DNA of 64,000 nucleotides, taken from positions 40,211,511 through 40,275,510 of the forward strand of contig NC_092686.1 of assembly GCF_964275005.1 (NCBI RefSeq), given 5' to 3'. Shown one piece after another: positions 1-11,754 of this stretch. The notes under the pieces were generated by a model. That model did no database searches. It was not told the origin of the DNA and was given only the letters and a program-made list of their open reading frames with translations. Made by a program: the position numbers and the translations under genes. The number at the start of each line of letters is the position of its first letter. The first letter of the stretch is position 1. This DNA is from Diadema setosum. Taxonomy: Eukaryota; Echinodermata; Echinoidea; Diadematoida; Diadematidae.

Positions 1-652
1 CTTCACAAAAAAATTATCTTACCTAATATTTCTAATTTTGTATTCAATTAGACTTCTTGTTTGTATGTTTGTTTGGTGGTTGGCTTATGTTTTGGAGACT
101 TTTTTCTTCTTCTTTCTCGGCGGCAGACGTCGGCAGTAAGCAGAGAAATGTTTCAAGCGTTTCAAAATGCTGAGTAGATGTGCACCCTTCGGTAACGCCA
201 AATCTTAACTAGATTGCATTGTTACATTTCAAATTTCATTAGTGAAATTTAGTCATTTTCCTTGACGTTGGAACATGCTTTTTCTTGAACATGTTAGACA
301 TGTCTCGAACAGAGATGCGATGAAAATATGACATGCAGATAATGGCGTGCATCCAATCAAATAGCAATTTTCAAGCGATTAATTTGAGCGCGAGGATGGG
401 AATTTGATTTGGCGACGTAACTCGAGCCGGCGCTACCAGCTGCTGGCCAGCGCTACGGCGTGTCGAACACACGCCGCCGTTTCAACCCCAAAAGCCCCGT
501 TCGTGCACCCTCTCCCTGTACCCGCGATCCGTGGGGCTTGAGCGACCGGTCGTCTTTTTTTATGGGCGAGATCTCTGTCGAATTCTTACTTGAGCGGATA
601 TAGACTGTGAGCAACTGACCCATTGCTACACTTTCCATTCCTTCAACTGGCG
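1..652. other. Unassigned sequence, CpG-richer block at 420-560
   Basis: I recognise no gene here. Bases 420-560 are clearly richer in GC and CpG than the surroundings (GCCGGCGC, CGCCGCCG). An open frame crosses that block on the minus strand but matches no family I know. It could be the edge of a promoter or an untranslated exon. Confidence 0.4.
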
Positions 653-757
653 GCTCACATCAAATTTCTCTTGAAACAACCTAAAAACCTCACATCAAAT
701 TTCTCTTGAAACAACCTAAAAACCTCACATCAAATTTCTCTTGAAACAACCTAAAAA
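653..757. repeat. 35-bp tandem repeat, three copies
   Basis: Three consecutive 35-base units (653-687, 688-722, 723-757) are nearly identical. Each begins with CTCACATCAAATTTCTC (after one or two variable bases) and ends in CCTAAAAA. The near-identity implies recent duplication or homogenisation. Confidence 0.95.
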
Positions 758-911
758 GATAGCAATGTGACATCACTCTATTATGCCACTGAGTTAGATC
801 ACTTTATTTGTCTGATGTTTGTTTGTTTGTTTATTTGTTTGTTTGTTTTATTTGTTTTTTGCACAAATAAGGGAAAGAATTAGGATTGAAAGTGAATAAT
901 CAAGAACACAC

Positions 912-1166
912 CTGATTGACAAATTGCCCTACATCGACGTAAAAAAGCACTGAATTGATCAGTGTTTTAGTAGTAGCCATGATTAAAAAAAAAAAACAAA
1001 ACAAAACAAAAACATGGGCGTACGTACTCGAGTAGGATTCGAACTTACGACCTCCTGATCTCCGGACAGGCGTCATCTCCACTATGATTTTTTTATCATG
1101 GCTACTACTAAAACACTGATCAATTCAGTGCTTATTTACGTAGATGTAGGGCAATTTGTCAATCAG
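912..1166. mobile_element. Foldback element with 72-bp arms and a tRNA-like core
   Basis: Arms 912-983 and 1095-1166 are inverted copies of one another with only a few differences; both contain the word ATCATGGCTACTACTAAAAC in one orientation. The 111-base centre holds an A-rich stretch and a tRNA-like sequence on the minus strand. The layout is that of a foldback or MITE-type element that captured a tRNA-derived segment, or of an inverted SINE pair. I do not recognise the family. Confidence 0.8.
1013..1086 (-). pseudogene. tRNA-derived sequence (B box and anticodon-arm-like)
   Basis: Read on the minus strand, the segment contains GGTCGTAAGTTCGAATCC, an arrangement of variable loop, T stem and B box typical of a tRNA. 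A CCTG/CAGG stem with a plausible anticodon loop precedes it. The acceptor stem does not close well, so this is more likely the tRNA-derived head of a SINE than a working tRNA gene. Confidence 0.5.
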
Positions 1167-3903
1167 TTGCAATGAAAACATCTCGACGGAAGAATTTCAT
1201 GAATCCGAACACATGACCATGTTTTGGTGCTTGATAGTTCAATCCGTTCTTTAATCACCCAATTTTCTACGGCAATAATGATATTTTTCAGGATCTCACT
1301 TTTGCTGTTTTGCACTATCTTGGTGATATAGTAGCCAGTTTAACAAGTCAATGTTGAAAGCTTGTAATAACGACTACTCAGTATGGCATAATCAGACATG
1401 AACAGGTCTTCTTCCATAACTCTGTTTACGTCGACAGCACTCTCGCCACAAGTTTTAACCTCCAAAGTTACTGAATATAAGTACATGTAAAAGAACATAA
1501 CATAATGGAAACACTTAGATGAAACCTAATACTGCGTATGCTTTTATCAACTCATTCTCTACGCTTTATTACATTTTCTTCTTTGTCTTTATACGTTCGT
1601 ACAATTTCTTGAATAATTTATATTACTCATGTTACGATTTGAATACGAAACATGAAAGCAATAAATTCGCTCCAGTGGTATGAGTTCATAATTCCTTGAA
1701 TTCCAATTTGACTGGAGGAGTAAACTTTGCCTAATAAAAACGAAACAAATTTAACATTTCCACTATATACCTTAGAGAGAGAGAGAGAGAGAGAGAGAAA
1801 GATAACATTGAAAGTTTTCAGCTGCGTCTCTGAATTACCGACTTTTCAGATTTTTTTTTCTTCCCTTGCAATGTATAATCTTACTTTGCTAAAAGGGGCA
1901 GTGCTCTGGAAAGACGTGGAATAAGGTCAGATCGTAAAATAATTATTGTTTCAGCATGATTAGCCACGTGACAGAGAGAACGTATAAGAGAGCCCTCGAA
2001 GCATCCATCAAATGCTAATGAGCGTGAAACTAATCACTGAGGACATATTTTTCTCCTTTTTCCTCAACCCCTCCCCTCCGGAAAAGAAAATACTGCTTTC
2101 GTGACAAAGAAATATCATCTGATATTGTCGACACCACACTTGACTTGTTCAACTTTTGACTATACAGCCAATCTCATTGATCTCCTAAAGTCACAAAATG
2201 TTTCATTCCGCATATCCATTCTTGATCGACAAGCATGGAATTGTCATGCCCAACCCACGGCTTTGACTCCCAAGGCTGACAAAGTCAGAACACTACGATT
2301 GAATGATTTTTTTTTGCTGAAAGCGGCACAGAAAAAAGAACAAGATAATAATTTTGTAACGAAATCACATATGAGGAAAAAGAGGAAAAATGAAAATAAG
2401 TTTTTATTTCCGCGTTGGGGCACGAAATATTCCCCTGGTGTGGCCCCACGACATTTCCAATTCGCACGACAGCCAAAGCTTGACTTCTCTCCCCGTGTAT
2501 AGCCTGGGATAATACTTGGTTCACGCGTCACATCAAATCCCAGCAATCAAAAAACCGCACCAAGATTATATACACTGAACTGAGCAAGACAAAGAAATAA
2601 CACTGATTACAAATACCCTGGCAAAGTTTGGCCTGATTTCAAGGAAACCGCCAATTCGAAAAATAGGTCAAACACTCTCAAAAGAGTAACAGAAAGACTT
2701 TTATTTTTTCCTCATTCGAACTACAGTGATTGTGTGTGTCTGTGTGTTTGTGTGTGTGTGTGCGTGTGTGCGTATGTGTGTGTCTGTTTGTGTGTATGTA
2801 TTTTTCTCTGTGTGTGATCTAGATTCCATGTCAATAGTAATAATCGTCGTGAGTGAATATAGGCAACTAATTTACGCTCGCCAATAACACAAACTGTTTA
2901 AAAAATGTATCGTATCAGAAAAGTTTGGCTTGAGGCCGTTCATCTGTAGAATGACACCTGTTACAAAAAAAAAAAGAAGAAAGTACTCCAATTCTAAAAA
3001 AGAATACACAAAATGTAACCTTTCGTTAGAGATTAATAACGCTATTATTATACTTCTGGTTATATGGTTTGAAGTAGAGTTTCAACATGACAAAGCCCTC
3101 CAGACAACACGGTTAGCGTCATAATGAGAATCAGAACTAATCAGTTAAATTTCAGAGTCAATATCCACTTCCATTCAACCACGTTTCACTTGTACAAACA
3201 CCGGAAAGTTAATCGCTTACCCCTCCCCTTGGAAAAAAAAAAAAAAAAATCTGCGAGCATCGGTTGGCCCACTATGTAAGGGGCGCTCGAGACGGAACCT
3301 TCGCTCCCATATAGGGCGGAAGAAAATCAAGATCTGGCTAGAGATACATTTTGATGAAACCCTTAACACCATGCCTCATCTGATTCCAGCTACATTTCTT
3401 CTGAAGACGCTAGTTTCCACCTCATGATTAATCCGACTTTGGCTCTACCCCCTTTCTCCCCCATCCTGTCGTCGCTTGGAAGTTGTTATCCTTTCATTTC
3501 TCACTTGTGAGCAATTGATATTTATTTATTGCACTTACATAAGAAGAGTAAGACACCAAACCCCTATATATTTGTTCTATCTTTCTGATTGTTTGTTTCT
3601 TTAAGAGTTTAAGATTGTCACTGGAAGTGAATCGTTATGGTTTTGAAACCACAAACGATTCTAGCGGTTTTGAATGACTGATATAGCGAAAGGCTTCTCC
3701 ATTTTAACAGGAGCATGATGTCAGAAGCGAGGCAAATCTGGGCAATGCACATAATTTAAGGCTTTGCAAAATGTTCTAATTGAGGTAACCTTTAAAATAA
3801 TGACTACTGTTGTTCGTGCTTCGTGGCTACGATGTCAAGTGATGGGAAGGCGTATAAGCATCACTACTTTCTGAAAATGTTTCATTCCTGGGACTTTGGA
3901 CAG
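1167..3903. other. Unassigned sequence with simple repeats
   Basis: No gene recognised. It contains a (GA)n tract at 1774-1798, a TG-rich degenerate tract at about 2728-2815, and a poly-A run near 3233-3249. The open frames on both strands at 2101-2546 overlap each other and show no recognisable domain. Confidence 0.5.
1774..1798. repeat. (GA)n microsatellite
   Basis: Uninterrupted GA dinucleotide run of about 12 units. Confidence 0.95.
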
Positions 3904-4004
3904 TGATACACTGCTGTGACGTTTTCTGTGCCAATTGTCGCCAGGTTCGATGCGATGATGTATTTCACGCCCTCTTTGAACAACATCATTCTCTTACAGC
4001 ACAG
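3904..4004 (+). CDS. Possible B-box-like zinc-finger exon (weak)
   Basis: A 101-base candidate internal exon lies between an acceptor (TTTGGACAG) and a canonical donor (CAG|GTAAAG). Its open frame contains FCANCRQVRCDD followed by HALFEQHHSL. The C-x2-C-x4-C spacing, then a His pair, resembles the second half of a type-2 B-box of TRIM proteins, but one expected Cys is Val and no adjoining exon is recognised. It may be a chance ORF or a decayed exon. Confidence 0.2.
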
Positions 4005-4789
4005 GTAAAGGCATGTTACCCCAATAGCACCTCTTGCTATCCTAGTCCTTTAGATGTTGTGTTTTTGATCACAATTCTTTGGGTTATGTGTACTATCCTC
4101 ACTGTCTGTGTCAACGTATTATTTGTCCCATTCACTTGAGCCACCTCAATAGTCATTCTGCTTCTTCAGAATTAAATCCTCATTAGCTCGATTTTACCGG
4201 TTTATCAAAACCTTACAGGGGTCATTCCGGACTCATCATGTAGTACATAAATGAACAGCTCCATGTATAGATTTATGGAATTTATTGTGGTCCTTGAGCA
4301 GAAAAACCAATACTCAGAAAAATCTTAAACAAATTACACGGAACTGCGTTGATAACATAGGCGCCTCATATATTTCAGAAATGTAGCAGTGCAATTCCAT
4401 TACAATGCCGCTTGCTTAACAAGTTCACCTGTGTATAGAATCTGCGATATGCATGCCTTCTTCGTTTGTTCTTCTTCCTTGAGCCCCAACACTGACTGTG
4501 GCCCCAACTCATGCGTTTTTATGGTGAGGCTGCCATGTCGTCATCCTCGTTCATTGCAATTTGTTATAGATTTTGAAAACATTCTTATTCCTCATCCAAA
4601 TGACTATAAATTCTGAAACTCTGTACTCAGTATAACTGATTTATAGTTATTCGAATGTAAAAGTCTGAAAATCATCCGGAGGTCTCCTTTAAGAAAAATC
4701 AATGATTACTCTCGAAGAACAATTTTACCTTGTCGATTCGAAGATACATTGTTCATGTTGCAAGCAAGGGATTATTGTTCCGTTGTTGT

Positions 4790-4827
4790 TGTCGCTATTG
4801 TTGATGTTGTTGTTAGTTTTGTTGTTG

Positions 4828-4872
<45 letters not shown>

Positions 4873-4882
4873 TTGTTGTTGT
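4790..4882. repeat. Compound (TTG)n/(CTG)n triplet repeat
   Basis: A TTG-rich tract runs into about eleven CTG triplets and back into TTG triplets. Poly-Leu and poly-Gln frames across it are by-products of the triplet repeat. Confidence 0.95.
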
Positions 4883-5926
4883 GTGAAGGTGGAGAAAGTT
4901 ATGGCAGACATTTCGAATATGGCTCTGGTTGTTGCATGTTTTAGGGCTAAACCTGCATTGATTACTCGCCATTTCATTCCGGTTTGTAATTTTGCGGTTA
5001 TAACCAATTATCTCTTCCAAAAAACGAACCACCTTGTGTCCGCAAGGAAACTCGTGTACAACCACCAATCTGTTAACATTGCTCCAGAGGATGAGCCATG
5101 TAATCAAAGTTTGGCTGGCCCCTCCTTCTTTTCTCGCCCAGATTAAACGCATCAGAGTGATGACATGACGAGATGCTTTCGGTACTGGTCAGGGACAATA
5201 CAAGCGGGAAGATGAGGAAACCCAAACTTTGGCGCGCAGGAGGAAAACTTCAGCCGATCAGTGCATCCCGTGTAAGCGATATGCAAAACCACAGAAACTC
5301 ATGTCCGCAACTCACTCGTTTCGGGCGCTAAGACCAAAAATTGTTGACTTTGCATGGGTCTGTAAGTTCATCTTGAGTCGCCTTCTTCTCTCTTGCCCTC
5401 CCTTCCTCCTCCTCCCCCACCCCCCCCCCCCTTCCCTCTCTTTCTCTTTAACGCTCCCTCTCTCTCTCTTCTATTTCATTTCCATCTTCCGTTTTTGATG
5501 CGATAAACTGATTGCGACGAGACAACGTGTCAGGTTTTGTATACACGCGGGTGTTGGTAAGTTCCGTCCTTTCTAATTAGATCTCCATTTTCCCTGGCTC
5601 CTTTTCTTCCCAAAAGTCCTCGGCTCTTCCTCGCTTTCACCTGCTCCTTTTCCTTCTGACATTAAGCTTGACATTCCTACAAGTTGACGGACTTGGTGGT
5701 GAAATAGGATGTAGTATTATTTTAGCCTCAGGGTGTCTCGCGTTGCGCGGGGAAAAGGTGTCGCTAACAGTTATTTGAGTACAGCACCGGTGAAAAGATT
5801 CGCAAAGCTCTAATCGTGGTGATAGCAATTTCATTTAGTGTTCGGGAGTCGTTAGAGATTGAAAGATGCGATATTAGAGGATAGCGAGAAAAAGAAAAGA
5901 GCTGGAGAGAGAAAACTTGCATCCAA
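4883..5926. other. Unassigned sequence with pyrimidine-rich tract
   Basis: No gene recognised. Bases 5375-5480 form a strongly pyrimidine-rich stretch with a poly-C run near 5418-5431. Downstream of 5500 the sequence becomes richer in CpG and leads into the candidate small ORF at 5927. Confidence 0.45.
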
Positions 5927-6049
5927 ATGGCTTTGGAGACTAACCCATGTGAGTACAACAAATTGGCCCGTAAATTGCTCGAGCTGTTGCATGAGAAGAG
6001 AAGAGCCAGGCTTGGTCGCTTCCTTCTTCATTACCATGGCTCATTTTGA
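5927..6049 (+). CDS. Candidate small ORF, 40 aa, helical with an LxxLL motif
   Basis: A 40-codon ORF opens with a moderate start context (CCAAATGG, G at +4) and closes at TTTTGA. Its product starts MALETNPCEYNKLARK, continues with LLELLHEKRRARL and ends LLHYHGSF. It looks like one amphipathic basic helix and includes LLELL, which fits the LxxLL nuclear-receptor box pattern. It sits at the upstream edge of a CpG-rich block (6060-6300). I recognise no homologue. It could be a real microprotein, an upstream ORF, the start of a first exon (GTGAGT occurs seven codons in), or chance. Confidence 0.22.
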   Translation: MALETNPCEYNKLARKLLELLHEKRRARLGRFLLHYHGSF

Positions 6050-7412
6050 TAGCCTTCGGGGAAACCCAGCCGCGCCTTTTGTTCGGCGCTGGAGCGGCTG
6101 AACGGCGGACCAGTTGCCCGCGGGAGTCCCTGGGTGCTGCCGCCATGCATTGACTCGCCCGTGAAGCAAACCCCTTGCCGTATCAAGGGGCAATCGGGGA
6201 CGCTACCCGGCCGCCGTCCCACGGGCACGTACCCGAAACGCCTCTAAGTCACGACGACAAAACAAGTGGAGATCTTATCCGACTTCGCGCCGAATTACCG
6301 ACATTACATCCCGGCGTATGTAAAATAGCTTCTCTCCCTCATTCCCTAAATTGAAGACGATCGTTCTTTCGCGGGTGTAAGTTTAGACGCCAAATGGGGG
6401 TGTACCAGGGGGCTAATGGCGATTTAATTACGCTAAAAGTGTTCCTCCCCACCATGAAAATACCCAAAACTTTCAATGAGCTTTTTCCTGTCGCCCAATC
6501 GTCTTATATTCTCGACTTGCAATCAACTGATATATTGAATTCATGTAACCTCATCCCAATGATTCAAGAGAATTTTCCCCCAAAGCGCACAAGTGCTGCT
6601 CTATAATTGATGTTGTGTCGTAGCCGAGTGAGAGGGTCGTCGATTTATATACGCATTTTTTTCTCTTATTCCCTGTTTTTGGTCATTTGACATCAAATTT
6701 AGAAAGTAATGCTGACGAGGAAGTAACAAGATTACAAAATGTTGTCGACGAGAAATGGAAGATCACGTTACAAAGTAAATACGTTCAGTCAAATGAGTTT
6801 ACGTTGATTTTATTGTTGCAATTTTGTGACAAATGTGTCAGTTCCTCAACCCCCCCCCCCCTCCCCCACCACCACCCACGCTCTTACTTTCTTCTATCCT
6901 CAGTAGAGAGAAATTTCTCTGCCGGCCGAGTGTCAGAATGAAAGGAGGAAATATGTTGACAAGCTTCATCCACAATGCCCATAATGAAAACGGTGAAGGG
7001 AGTTGTGTTGCTCAATTAATGTCCCTTCTCAACAACGTACCGCTCGAGTGGGACTGATTGTCCCTGCTTTCACTCTCCGAAGAAGAAAAGCACAACAACT
7101 TCAAGAATTTGCTGGAAATCCTTACACTCCTGGCCTGCCATATAGTTCGAACTAAAAAAAAGAAGACAGAATAGACAATCTGATCTGATCACATTAGAAT
7201 CAAAATAAGAACATAATGTCATATTCATGGAAGTTGTATGAAGTTGTGCGTAAAGATTTAGATGTGATACGAAATAAATCTTTTCTTATTTTGAATCCAC
7301 GCGGTTTATAGAAAAAGAGCTTGACTTTTAGGAAGAGACACCAGCTAGGCCTATGTCTTAATGGAGTTCAACATAAATACACACTCATGAATAAATAAAG
7401 GATTATATAATA
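6050..7412. other. CpG-rich block followed by unassigned AT-rich sequence
   Basis: Bases 6060-6300 are the most GC- and CpG-rich stretch of the left third (GCGGACCAGTTGCCCGCGGG, CCCGGCCGCCGTCCC) and could be a promoter or first exon of a gene not otherwise visible. I could not match it to rRNA. The rest holds a poly-C/CCA tract near 6851-6880 and no recognisable coding sequence. Confidence 0.4.

Positions 7413-7458
<46 letters not shown>
7413..7458. repeat. (TTG)n microsatellite
   Basis: About fifteen uninterrupted TTG triplets. Confidence 0.95.
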
Positions 7459-7767
7459 ATTGTAATTGTATTTTTATATCCTCGGGTACATTGAAAAGAG
7501 ACCTAAATATAAATGCGTTCACATACAAATTATTTTTATAATAAATTTCGTTTTTCCAATTTCGCTGAAATTGTCATACCCTACCTTTATTTTTCATCAC
7601 TCCTTATACTCTTTCGCCTAGTACTTTCTCGTTCAAGTAATATACCTCTTTCGGGAAAAAAAAAAGAAAGAAAAAAGAGGCCACATCCGACTGTCTTGTC
7701 TGATCTTTACAAACTAGAATGATTGGAAATATTCAGTTATTCTAATGTATTATCTAGTTTAAAAGAA

Positions 7768-7817
7768 CATATATATCATATATATATATATATATATATA
7801 CTGTATATACATATATG

Positions 7818-7873
<56 letters not shown>

Positions 7874-7989
7874 CATATATGTATATATATATATATATAT
7901 ACGTATATATTTCATACACTATTTTGGATAGAGACTGGAGAAATCAATAATTGATTGTTAATCGATCGATAGATAGATAGATAGATAGA
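7768..7989. repeat. (AT)n, TATG and GATA microsatellite cluster
   Basis: Long (AT)n runs with TATG and TACA interruptions (7768-7910) are followed by a short (GATA)n run at 7965-7989 and a purine-rich stretch. Confidence 0.9.
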
Positions 7990-8708
7990 GAAAGAGAGAG
8001 GGGAACATGGGGAAGGGGGGAGGGATAGCTAAGAGATGATCATAGTGTACACAGTGTCATAGCAGGAAGTAGGTCCCCACCAAAGAGCTTTGACAATGGT
8101 GTAAAATCTCTTTGGTCCCCACTTATGTGAGGACAACCGTCTTACTTTTGGATAATCATGAGAGGGAGTACAATATAGGTGTACAGCACATTCGTGTAAA
8201 GACGGACATACAAAGCGAGAAGAGAATCGTAACTTACAGTTGGGTAAAGATGCTTGATGATTTGCCAAAATTCTATCCTAAAGTTACTTTAAAGACTTTT
8301 TCGAAAATAGGCGGTCTGGAGAAATATTTGCGACTACAATCGTCACTTTTGGTTCTTGAAGAAAATTAGGAGTTATTATTTCGTATAATATCTATATAGA
8401 TATACAAGGCTCTATACATTAACTTTTGCCCGGTGGCCCGATCACTTTTCCCTATTGTGTACATTGTTTTTTCTTCTCTTCCAGAGAATTGAAGGGGATA
8501 ATAACACGTTACTCAATGCTCGATGATACTGCACGCATTTGTTTCGGCTAGCTGCCGCGACCATAGGGATGGTAGCTCGCCGGCTAGTCTTCATGGTCAA
8601 ATCCAGTCTATGATAAGGTCAAATTAAGGCCCACCTACTTTTTATCACGGCCACTTTCAAGCAAATTTTGTCTATTCAAAAATAGAACTACGTATAAATA
8701 TTGAAATA

Positions 8709-9449
8709 CACTCAGCAAAAAAAAAAAAGAAAAAAGAAGAAAGTAGACTCTTTTTCAAGTTCACATTTCTCATAGAAAATTTTGCTAAATATTAATGTTT
8801 TATATGCCATTTAGAGGTAATTCAATTGGCTATCAGCCTGGTCAGTCAATAAAGAGGCAAACTTCACGCATGAGTGAACACATTCAGTTTTCCTGTCCAA
8901 AGCACAAAAAGTAAAAATTACATAAAATGGACAAGTTGTCATTCATGCGTATTTGCTCTTGTAACAATGTAACAATGACAACTAAAGACTATCCAAAACA
9001 ATTAAAAAATACAAATCAAGTTTCAAAAATCATCATATGATCTCTATAATGACTCTGTAGCCCGCAAAGAAAAAGAAAGGCGAAAAATAGAGAAGATTAA
9101 GAATCTATGACAAATCCAAATTCAAATGGCATGAAAAAGGCAATATCTTTCATTGTGTTAAATTGGTCGTTTGTTATCATTGCTATCTGGAAGGGTGTTT
9201 GCAAATGAATGACAAAATGTCAATGTTTGCAATTTTTACTGTTGTGTCTTGAAAGACAAAAATCAATGTGTTCATTCAGGCATGACATTTCCCTTTGTAT
9301 TAACCTACCAGGTTAATAGCCAATTAAATAATTTTTAACATGGTATATTACACAATGATTTTGATCAAAATCTTCTATGAAAAATATGTGCTGGAAAAGG
9401 TGTTTACTTTCTTTCTTTTTTTTTTCTTTTTTTTTTTTTTTTTGCTGTG
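8709..9449. mobile_element. 741-bp foldback MITE with TA target site (Tc1/mariner-like ends)
   Basis: The ends are CACTCAGCAAAAA and, inverted, TTTTTGCTGTG, each flanked by TA (8707-8708 and 9450-9451). Beyond the A-rich tips the two halves stay recognisably inverted for roughly 280 bases: GAACACATTCAG matches the inverse of CAATGTGTTC, and GCCTGGT matches ACCAGGT. It has no coding capacity. TA duplication and CA(C)AGC-type tips suggest a non-autonomous Tc1/mariner relative, but the long arms also fit a general foldback element. Confidence 0.8.
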
Positions 9450-9489
9450 TATAATAATTTCATGAATATAAGGTGTCATGGAATATCAT

Positions 9490-10290
9490 GTTCATGCCTC
9501 TATTCGACATTGAATATGTTAGATCTAATGAACTTAGTCCCCGTGTTCGTGGTATATCAAGCCCTTTATGATACCAAGGGGGTTCAAGAGATGGAGTCAC
9601 AAGTCTTATTCCTTTTGATCCCATGTTTGATGTCGCCAACCGAAATATTTGAAGTACCCTGGAAACACGTATGTGCCAAACTGGATCTGCCCCACAGCAG
9701 GAAGAATGTATTCACGGCTCACTTTATAATGACCAGCCACTCTCTAAGGAAGATATGTCTTTATGATGGTATTTTTCTTTTCTTTTCGTCACCCCTACAC
9801 ATCAAGATGAGGTGATAGCAAGGATACAGGGATGCGCGAAGAGAAATTGCGGAAACATTGTTGAAATAGAAATCAAAATTACTCGAATGTGACATGTTTT
9901 TACACTTGAACATTATACCACATGCATCAGTTTAAATTTCCGGTAATAATCGGGAAAAAAACTGATTTCAGAAAAGTACAATTTCAAACACTTTCACAAC
10001 AGAGCTTGGATTTTCACATTTGGACGGGATTGTCTTTTGTTTTATATGCTTTATGATATTATTTTGGTGTAGTTTCATTAAACATTCGACACATAGAGGA
10101 GCAAAATATACCAGAACTGATATTATGTTAACGTTAAAATTGAATCTTCAAATTATTCATAAAGATGGCTGCATCGAACCACATCAAAGGGACAAATGCG
10201 CCTGTGGAATTCTTTTGTGCATCCATGGAAAACTTACAGCTCTTTGTACAAGATTACAGCCAGCTGGAACTCCGTCTCTTGAGCTTCCTT
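9490..10290 (+). repeat. Unclassified ~0.8-kb interspersed repeat, copy 1
   Basis: This segment aligns along its length with 25085-25870 and 30340-31265. Shared landmarks in the same order are GGAGTCACAAGTCTTATTCC, GGATGCGCGAAGAGAAATTG, TTTGGACGGGATTG and GTGGAATTCTTTTGTGCATC. No ORF is conserved between copies and I see no clear terminal repeats, so the class is unknown. Confidence 0.75.
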
Positions 10291-10519
10291 GATTATATAC
10301 CTTCCAATTTTCATATAATAATAATAAGTATCATGGTTAATGATAATTACTAACTTGTACATGTAATGAATTACACTTCATTTCTTTTAGGTCTTTTTCT
10401 TTCAAACTTCTTAGTCACAGCCAGTGTATAGAAGCATTATTATCACCTGCCAGTTTTCACATAAATGATTATCATGGTTCATTTGTTATTCTAACGTTTT
10501 ATCAAATCATTTCGAGTCA

Positions 10520-10521
<2 letters not shown>

Positions 10522-10581
<60 letters not shown>
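10522..10581. repeat. (AT)n microsatellite
   Basis: About thirty AT dinucleotides, followed at once by a GC-only palindromic core (GCGGGGCCCCGC). Confidence 0.95.
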
Positions 10582-10586
<5 letters not shown>

Positions 10587-11632
10587 GCCCCGCCAAATGA
10601 AAACAGTCGTGTTGAGCCTTATATAATGATTTTGAATGCACAAAAAAAAAAAAAAAAATAGAGAGGGACTGAATAATGGTTGCATGCTAAGCGATGTTTT
10701 ATGTTTGTTAGATTGATCGGTTTGCTGTTTTGTGCGTTTCTACATGCACATTCTTTGTTAACACTTTCCTGACGAGCAGTTGAGCCAGGCGTAACAAATA
10801 ATCTTCATCGGTTTTATACAGGTGTTTGTTTTGTTTTTTCTCATTCAGTTTGTGCAACCTATATATTTCGTCTTTATTCTTGTCATATCCAAACATCGCG
10901 GTATCACACAACATTTACAGTGTAATATACTTCACTAAACGAGATAAAAGACGAGTAAACATTCTCAAACGCACTTGAATGGTCAAGACAAAAACATCAC
11001 CATCTGCGGAGGAAAACTGCATTATGTTCATGATAAAATCTACTTAAAACTTTGTCTATGGCGCAATGATAGATACATCTTCCAGCCAGCAGCCATTTAT
11101 ACACTAGTCTTTAGCTGCTTCATTGACGTACTCTTGAAACAAGTTTGAGCCGACAAATGTCTTCTTAGAAAAGGGGAGGGGATCGAGTAGTGGAAGATGA
11201 AAGATTAACTGGAAAGACAATAGAAGACTTGTCCTTTCTGGTGCAGTTGTTGTTGTCGTTCTAGCATATCCAATCAGCCCTCATCCACTTTCATCCAAAA
11301 TCTTATCTTTTAAGCAAGCATAGATACATACACAACCACGAACATGAACACATACGTGTACTTTAACATCAACACAAGCACAGAGACTAACCATTGAATT
11401 TGAATTTTATTTTGAATGGATATGTTTTTACGGAAACGTTAATGAAGCATCGAATGTTTATCAGGGAGCAACCACGGGACCGTCGGCTGCTCACCAAGTC
11501 CTCTCAAATTATTAAGGGACTATAAGCATAAGAGTGCCCAGGGGTACAACAACTGCAGCTAGGGGATTGTGATTGATGGGAGTGCACAATCTTGTCCACA
11601 GAGCCTCGACGGCTTCTATAGTTATCAGCGAG

Positions 11633-11754
11633 TTTTAGAGCTGCGACGCGAACGCTAAGAAGACGCTAATGGTGTTCTGCACACGCGGAAGACAACCGTT
11701 TCCATTATCCACCCGCAGTCTGCGTCATCTCAGCTTTCGCGTCGCAGATCTAAA
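11633..11754. repeat. CpG-rich inverted repeat
   Basis: Arm 11633-11656 (CTGCGACGCGAACGCT) is inverted at 11732-11754 (AGCTTTCGCGTCGCAG) with few mismatches, around a 75-base CpG-rich loop. It could be a small foldback element or the edge of a promoter; no gene is seen beside it. Confidence 0.7.

Noticed and set aside
1013-1086. Functional tRNA gene
   Set aside because: B box is good, but the acceptor stem does not close and the anticodon stem has a mismatch; it is embedded in a foldback element.
2101-2546. Overlapping 100-130 codon frames on both strands
   Set aside because: Two long frames on opposite strands with no recognisable domain or splice support. A window of this size is expected to hold a few such frames by chance.
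6060-6300. Ribosomal RNA fragment
   Set aside because: GC-rich with rRNA-like words, but I could not match it to conserved 18S or 28S segments.
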